A stretch of DNA of 17,108 bases from JBARCX01 sp049794535 (lineage in GTDB: Bacteria > Pseudomonadota > Gammaproteobacteria > Xanthomonadales > Rhodanobacteraceae): NCBI GenBank assembly GCA_049794535.1, contig JBARCX010000120.1:1-17108 (forward strand), written 5' to 3'. The stretch's first letter is position 1. Each line of letters starts with the position of its first letter. A model generated the notes under the pieces. It had not been told where the DNA came from and did not search any database. It was given only the letters and a program-made list of their open reading frames with translations. A program made the translations under genes and the position numbers. Below, one piece after another: positions 12,549 to 17,108 of the stretch.

Positions 12549-14753
12549 CTACGATTGCGTCGGGCCGGGGTCGCTGGTGGCGGGTTGGCCGTTTTCCAGG
12601 TGACCGGCAAAGCGTCGCAAATACGTAGTGTCATCGCTCGATGTGATCGAAAGGTCGTACCAGCCTGCACTGGGTGCTAGTTCCCAGAGAACTTCCACAG
12701 GAGCGTCTTTCGTCACCGTGTATGCCTTGGCTGGCTCAGCGCTATAGGCATTGCGAATCGTGCATTGCCGGGCTGATGATTCATGGCTGCTCACTGTCAG
12801 ATAGAGCCTGCCCTGCCCTGTATCGTGGCGTAGCGTCGATTCCAGTGCAGCATGACCGCCTTTCGTTTTCTCTGTTACGTGTCCTTTGAACTGACTGAGA
12901 TAACCGTTCGGACCATGCACTCTCAGGTCATACATCGGCTGTTTCGCGGACACCGGCCAATAGTCGGATAGCGTGTCGCCGGCCGATACCGTGTAGCGCC
13001 GCGGATCGGATTCGGGGTGACCATCGTCGTAGACGTAGAACGCCGCACCGACACGACCTGGATTGGCGATATCGAGCCAGAACTTGCCCGTCGATACTTC
13101 GGCCCTTCCATGTACATGGAAGTCGTATGGCAGCGCGCGCGCAGGGCGTACGCCGGCATCCTGCGTGGGCATGGCTTGCGTAGCGGGTACGGTGATCGGC
13201 GCACCGGTATCGCGTGGCACCACCGGCGCATTGATCTGCGGAACGCGGGTATCGGGGGCGTTGGCGAAATCGAATGCCGCTGTGAGATCACCGCAGACCG
13301 CACGTCGCCACGCACTGATATTGGGTTCGACAACGCCGAAGCGCGCCTCCAGAAATTGCAGCACGGAGGTGTGATCAAATGTCTGCGAGCAAACCCAGCC
13401 ACCCTTGGTCCATGGCGATATCACCAACATCGGCACACGCGGCCCAAGGCCAACAGGTTGCAAACCACCCGGGTCCGCAAAGTGAATCTTCGGATCCATT
13501 TCAAGCCGATGCTGGTCTAGATCGAGGAATTCATCGCGCAGACTATCCGCCAGGTTCGCGGACACCATGCCACCTGCGTTAGGTTGGCTGGCTTGCGGTG
13601 GCATCGGCGGCACGACGTGATCGAACAAACCATCGTTTTCATCGTAGTTGATGAAAAGCACAGTCTTGCTCCACACCTCCGGGTTCGCCGTGAGGGCTTC
13701 CAACACCTGGTTAATGTAGTACGCGCCTTCACTCGGCGTGGCGTGTGGGTGCTCGCTATACATGTACGGGGCGACGACCCACGTTACCTGCGCCAGCTTT
13801 TGCTGGACCACATCCTCACGCAACTGCTGCAGCGTGCGATTGGACACACCCTTGGTCACCAGCGGACCGTTGGGGTCGGCACCTTCGGCCACATGATAGG
13901 CCGCGAAAAACTCCAGCCCATTGTCGGTGTAGTTGTCGGTGGGCGTACCAGGCTCACCTGTGCCGCCTTGATAGAGCTGCCAGCTGATGCCATGCGCCTC
14001 GAGCCGTTCGGGATACGTCGTCCACGTATAGCCGTTTGTGTGCAATCGCTCGTTGAGGCCCGGCCCGTTCGGGCGTGTACCCATGGCGTTACGCGGATCG
14101 CAGGTACCTGACCATAGATAGAGACGATTGACCAACGTGTCGGCATGCGCCGAGCAGTGGTAGGCATCGCACAGGGTGAACGCATCGGCCAGCGCGTAAT
14201 GGAAATTGATGTCCTCGCGCTTCAGGTACCCCATGGTCAGTACGTCTTGCTTCTGGTTCACCCACTCGTTGTACTTGCCGTGATTCCAGGCCAGATGCCC
14301 GCTACTCCAACCGTGGTCGGTCGACTCCTGATACGCGGTGGTCGCACGTGTGTCGATGTAAAAGGGCAACACGTAGTCGGCGTCATCCGGCAGCCCACGT
14401 GATTTATATAGGTGGGTTTTGATCTGCGCCGGCGGCTGATACCACACCGACTTGCCATTCGGCAGCGTATGCGGACGCGGATCGGCAAAACCACGCACGC
14501 CGCGCATGGAGCCGAAGTAATGATCGAACGAGCGGTTCTCCTGCATCAGGATCACCACGTGCTCGACATCCTTGATGGTGCCGGTGCGGCGATTCGCAGG
14601 AATGGCCAGCGCCTTGCTGATGCTCGGCGGTAGCAGGCTGGCTCCGGCAACGGCCGTTGTAGCGGCCATCATGCGCAAAAAATCACGTCGACTTTGTGAG
14701 GTCACAGTACTGGATCGATCCCGAGGAGATGCACAGCAAACGTCGATGTCCAT
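12549..14753 (-). CDS. Phosphocholine-specific phospholipase C, Tat-exported
   Basis: The 734-residue protein belongs to the acid-phosphatase/phospholipase C family of PlcH and PlcN. It hydrolyses phosphatidylcholine and related lipids to phosphocholine and diacylglycerol outside the cytoplasm. A twin-arginine signal, SRRDFL (21-26), with a hydrophobic stretch to about residue 40 and ALA at 48-50, predicts folded export by Tat. Catalytic-domain marks are VEHVVILMQENRSFDHYFG (63-81), SEHPHATPSEGAYY (333-346) and FINYDENDGLFDHVVPP (367-383). The C-terminal third (about 540-725) holds two beta domains of the DUF756 type that usually end these enzymes. The ATG gives an unusually long lead before the Tat motif; a GTG at 14705 would start MTSQSRRDFL, the commoner form, and may be the true start. 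It is downstream of proA on the same strand, 150 bases apart. Non-haemolytic versus haemolytic activity cannot be told. Confidence 0.93.
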   Translation of the reverse strand: MDIDVCCASPRDRSSTVTSQSRRDFLRMMAATTAVAGASLLPPSISKALAIPANRRTGTIKDVEHVVILMQENRSFDHYFGSMRGVRGFADPRPHTLPNGKSVWYQPPAQIKTHLYKSRGLPDDADYVLPFYIDTRATTAYQESTDHGWSSGHLAWNHGKYNEWVNQKQDVLTMGYLKREDINFHYALADAFTLCDAYHCSAHADTLVNRLYLWSGTCDPRNAMGTRPNGPGLNERLHTNGYTWTTYPERLEAHGISWQLYQGGTGEPGTPTDNYTDNGLEFFAAYHVAEGADPNGPLVTKGVSNRTLQQLREDVVQQKLAQVTWVVAPYMYSEHPHATPSEGAYYINQVLEALTANPEVWSKTVLFINYDENDGLFDHVVPPMPPQASQPNAGGMVSANLADSLRDEFLDLDQHRLEMDPKIHFADPGGLQPVGLGPRVPMLVISPWTKGGWVCSQTFDHTSVLQFLEARFGVVEPNISAWRRAVCGDLTAAFDFANAPDTRVPQINAPVVPRDTGAPITVPATQAMPTQDAGVRPARALPYDFHVHGRAEVSTGKFWLDIANPGRVGAAFYVYDDGHPESDPRRYTVSAGDTLSDYWPVSAKQPMYDLRVHGPNGYLSQFKGHVTEKTKGGHAALESTLRHDTGQGRLYLTVSSHESSARQCTIRNAYSAEPAKAYTVTKDAPVEVLWELAPSAGWYDLSITSSDDTTYLRRFAGHLENGQPATSDPGPTQS

Positions 14754-14903
14754 ATCGCCGAAATGCTGGCTCCACGGAACTCAGTTCAAGACAAGCGTGC
14801 CACAAATGCCAGCCTGAAACTGGCACGAAGTGCACCACAAGAAGTTTCGCAGCAACGCGTGTCTATTGAATGACTTTGCCGGGATCAGTCGCAGCAGCAA
14901 AAC

Positions 14904-16166
14904 TTATACGCGGCTCTGCGGATGCCGCACCTGCCCCTCACCACGCACGACGAATCGCTCCACTGTCAGCGCCTCGGCACCCATCGGGCCGTAGGCGTGC
15001 AAGCGGGTGGTGGAGATGCCGATCTCGGCACCGAGACCGAGTTCGCCGCCATCGGAGAAGCGCGAGGAGGCATTGACCATCACGACGGCCGAGCGAATGG
15101 CTTGCACGAAACGCTGCGCGGCAGCTTCATCGCGAGTGGCGATGACTTCGGTGTGATCAGAGCCATAGCGACGGATGTGCGCGATGGCGTCGTCGAGGTC
15201 GTCGACTACGCGTACGGCCAGGATCAGATCGAGGAATTCAGCGGCGTAGTCGTCTTCGGTGGCAGGCTGCATGTCTGGTACGAGTGAACGACTGCGCTCG
15301 CAGCCGCGCACCTCAACGCCACGTTCGCGCAGCACCTGTGCCGCGCGCGGCAGGAAGGTATCGGCAATGCTCTGATGTACCAGCAGTGTTTCCAGCGCAT
15401 TGCATACACCGGGGCGCGAGGTTTTACCGTCGATCAGCAGATTCAGTGCCAGCGCGGTATCGGCGTTGCTATCCACATAGAGATGGCAGACACCCTTGTA
15501 ATGCTTGATCACGGGCACCCGTGCGTGTTCTGCGACGAAGCGGATCAGACCTTCGCCACCACGTGGAATGGCAAGGTCAACGATATCGGTGAGTTGCAGT
15601 AGTTCGATCATCGCCTCGCGGCGTAGGTCTTCGATCAAGGTCAGCGCAGCTGCTGGAATGCCATGGGATGCCAGTGCGGATTTCAAAACCGTGGCGATGG
15701 CGGTATTGGAATGCAGCGCTTCGGAGCCACCACGCAGAATCACGCTATTACCCGCCATCAGGCATAGCGCGGTAGCATCTGCGGTTACGTTGGGGCGTGC
15801 TTCGTAGATCATCGCCACCACGCCGAGCGGAATACGCACACGTTCGATGGATAAGCCATTGGGCCGTGTGTCGCGTCGTGTCACTACGCCAACGGGATCG
15901 GGTAATTCAGCGACTTCGCGCAACGCGTTGGCGATGGCCGTAACGCGTGAAGCATCGAGCATCAGGCGATCGAGCATGGCGCCTTGCGTGCCCTTCTCCG
16001 CCGCAAGCTTCATGTCACGGGCATTCGCAGCGAGTACGTCGCCACACTGGGTTTCTAGCGCACTCGCCATGTCGCGCAGCAATGCGCGCTTCGCTTCACT
16101 ACTAAGCGCCGCAACGAGCGGTGCCGCATCACGGCAGGCTAGTGCTTGCTCGCGGATAGTGCTCAT
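14904..16166 (-). CDS. proA: Glutamate-5-semialdehyde dehydrogenase (gamma-glutamyl phosphate reductase)
   Basis: This 420-residue, full-length enzyme reduces gamma-glutamyl phosphate to glutamate-5-semialdehyde with NADPH, the second step of proline synthesis, in the cytoplasm. The aldehyde-dehydrogenase fold is seen in VAMIYEARPNVTADATALCLMAGNSVILRGGSEA and in LAIPRGGEGLI. The catalytic Cys255 lies in the conserved GKTSRPGVCNALETLLV. The ATG (16164-16166) overlaps the proB stop as ATGA, so translation is coupled to proB, which makes its labile substrate. No strong terminator follows. A 6-bp hairpin, TGCCAG/CTGGCA (14807-14825), in the 150-bp gap before the phospholipase gene has no T-run. 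Confidence 0.97.
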   Translation of the reverse strand: MSTIREQALACRDAAPLVAALSSEAKRALLRDMASALETQCGDVLAANARDMKLAAEKGTQGAMLDRLMLDASRVTAIANALREVAELPDPVGVVTRRDTRPNGLSIERVRIPLGVVAMIYEARPNVTADATALCLMAGNSVILRGGSEALHSNTAIATVLKSALASHGIPAAALTLIEDLRREAMIELLQLTDIVDLAIPRGGEGLIRFVAEHARVPVIKHYKGVCHLYVDSNADTALALNLLIDGKTSRPGVCNALETLLVHQSIADTFLPRAAQVLRERGVEVRGCERSRSLVPDMQPATEDDYAAEFLDLILAVRVVDDLDDAIAHIRRYGSDHTEVIATRDEAAAQRFVQAIRSAVVMVNASSRFSDGGELGLGAEIGISTTRLHAYGPMGAEALTVERFVVRGEGQVRHPQSRV

Positions 16167-17108
16167 AGCGTTGTCTCCACACCATTGACGGTAGCAAGGT
16201 CATCCCGATGCACTACTTCGGCACCGTAGCTGTAGCCGAGCACGCTTTCGATTTCGCGGCTATGCCGGCCGGCCAACCGGCGCACTTCGGAGGCGCTGTA
16301 CTGACTGAGGCCGCGAGCGATCGGACGTTCTGCCGCATCGATAATCTCGACCAGATCGCCGCGATGAAAATCGCCATCCGCGCCAAGTACCCCACCGGGC
16401 AATAGCGAGACTCGACCACCGGCCAACGCCTGCGCTGCACCTGCATCGATACGGATACGCCCTGGAGCTGCCGGTGCATGCAGCAACCAATATTTGCGCG
16501 CTTGCATGCGGCTGCTTGCGGCGGCGAATAACGTGCCACGCAACCGATCATGATGCAGCGCTTGCACCGTCGCTGCATCACGTCCACTGAACAGCGCAGT
16601 GGGAATACCAGTCGCCGCCGCTTTGGCCGCAGCTTCCAGTTTGGTGCGCATGCCACCGGTACCCACCGTCGTACCACTACCACCGGCCATGACCATGATC
16701 TGCGGCGTCAACGCAGCGACCTGACTGATCGGTGCGGCATGAGGATCACGACGTGGATCAGCGCTATATAGCGCCTCGACGTCGGAGGCGATCAGCAGCA
16801 AATCGGCATCGACCAGCGCAGCAACGATGGCAGCGAGATTATCGTTATCACCCAGCTTCAGCTCGTCCACCGCGACGGTGTCGTTCTCGTTCACTACGGG
16901 CAACACATCCAGCGCCAGCAACTCACGCAAGGTGGCACGGGCATTGAGGTAGCGGCGGCGATTGCGCAGGTCATCGTGAGTGAGCAGCACCTGCGCCACC
17001 GGCCGCGTGGACAGCGACTGCCACAGCGCAATCATCGGCGCCTGGCCTAACGCCGCCAGCGCTTGTCGGGCAGCAAGTTCACTACCCGCCGCTATGCGCT
17101 CGCGCAGC
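16163..17108 (-). CDS. proB: Glutamate 5-kinase, N-terminus beyond the window edge
   Basis: It phosphorylates glutamate with ATP to gamma-glutamyl phosphate, the first and normally proline-inhibited step of proline synthesis. The frame is open to the right edge: upstream of the internal Met at 17033-17035 it continues in-frame (LRERIAAGSELAARQALAAL...), as the family requires. Roughly the first 60-80 residues therefore lie outside. Visible kinase-domain motifs are VNENDTVAVDELKLGDNDNLAAIVAAL, SADPRRDP and GTGGMRTKLEAA. A C-terminal PUA domain (about the last 95 residues) includes SLLPGGVLGADGDFHRGD and AGRHSREIESVLGYSYG. It overlaps proA by 4 bases in a proBA operon. Confidence 0.96.
   Translation of the reverse strand, partial: LRERIAAGSELAARQALAALGQAPMIALWQSLSTRPVAQVLLTHDDLRNRRRYLNARATLRELLALDVLPVVNENDTVAVDELKLGDNDNLAAIVAALVDADLLLIASDVEALYSADPRRDPHAAPISQVAALTPQIMVMAGGSGTTVGTGGMRTKLEAAAKAAATGIPTALFSGRDAATVQALHHDRLRGTLFAAASSRMQARKYWLLHAPAAPGRIRIDAGAAQALAGGRVSLLPGGVLGADGDFHRGDLVEIIDAAERPIARGLSQYSASEVRRLAGRHSREIESVLGYSYGAEVVHRDDLATVNGVETTL

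Noticed and set aside
14807..14825. Intrinsic terminator between proA and the phospholipase gene
   Set aside because: The stem is only 6 bp with a 7-base loop and no T-run on the minus strand.

Overview
The window looks like chromosome of a GC-rich gammaproteobacterium of the Xanthomonadales. A member of the Rhodanobacteraceae such as Dyella, Rhodanobacter or Luteibacter is likely. This is inferred from gene content and protein style (EfpL/YeiP, a FUSC exporter, a TPR Ser/Thr kinase with an ECF sigma factor, ACMSD plus kynureninase, a Tat-exported phospholipase C, proBA) and is not proven. Most of the window reads as ordinary, densely coding core DNA at roughly 60-65% GC.

Layout. Positions 19-2844 (+) carry the EF-P paralogue yeiP with a good intrinsic terminator, then a FUSC-family inner-membrane transporter. 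Positions 2835-6243 (-) are a two-gene operon: a transmembrane Ser/Thr kinase with a large TPR-like C-terminal half, followed 13 nt later by an ECF-type sigma factor whose region 2.2 lacks the usual acidic DAED motif. This is the arrangement of the ECF43/kinase systems in which the sigma factor is switched on by phosphorylation. A 426-bp gap (6244-6669) holds a pair of inverted REP-like units. Positions 6670-9588 (+) are a kynurenine-pathway operon: ACMSD, an unrecognised exported protein translationally coupled to it, a strong RNA hairpin, and kynureninase. A hemerythrin-like gene lies convergent to it (9641-10051, -).

The accessory part is 10335-12528. Five small unrelated + strand genes follow one another: a ParB-like domain protein, an isochorismatase-family hydrolase, two tiny two-helix membrane proteins and a GNAT acetyltransferase. 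They are separated by sites built like integron attC recombination sites. The site at 11401-11461 is convincing: it has R''/R' boxes, a 7-bp L''/L' stem, the central hairpin and the 3' core GTTGGAC. The others are shorter or decayed but repeat the same 3' layout, a GCTTAA-like box 13-14 nt before a GTTRRRY-like core, placed 4-24 nt before the next start codon. No integrase gene is present in the window, so I read this as an attC cluster without integrase (CALIN-type cassette array), or part of a chromosomal integron whose integrase lies elsewhere or is lost. The first cassette gene has clearly low GC (137 of 300 bases counted).

Beyond the array, 12549-14753 (-) encodes a Tat-exported phosphocholine-specific phospholipase C, and 14904 to the right edge (-) the proline biosynthesis genes proB (cut by the edge) and proA, which overlap by ATGA.

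The strongest leads are the cassette array and the kinase-sigma pair. The REP doublet, the kynU leader hairpin and the coupled exported protein are second-line observations.
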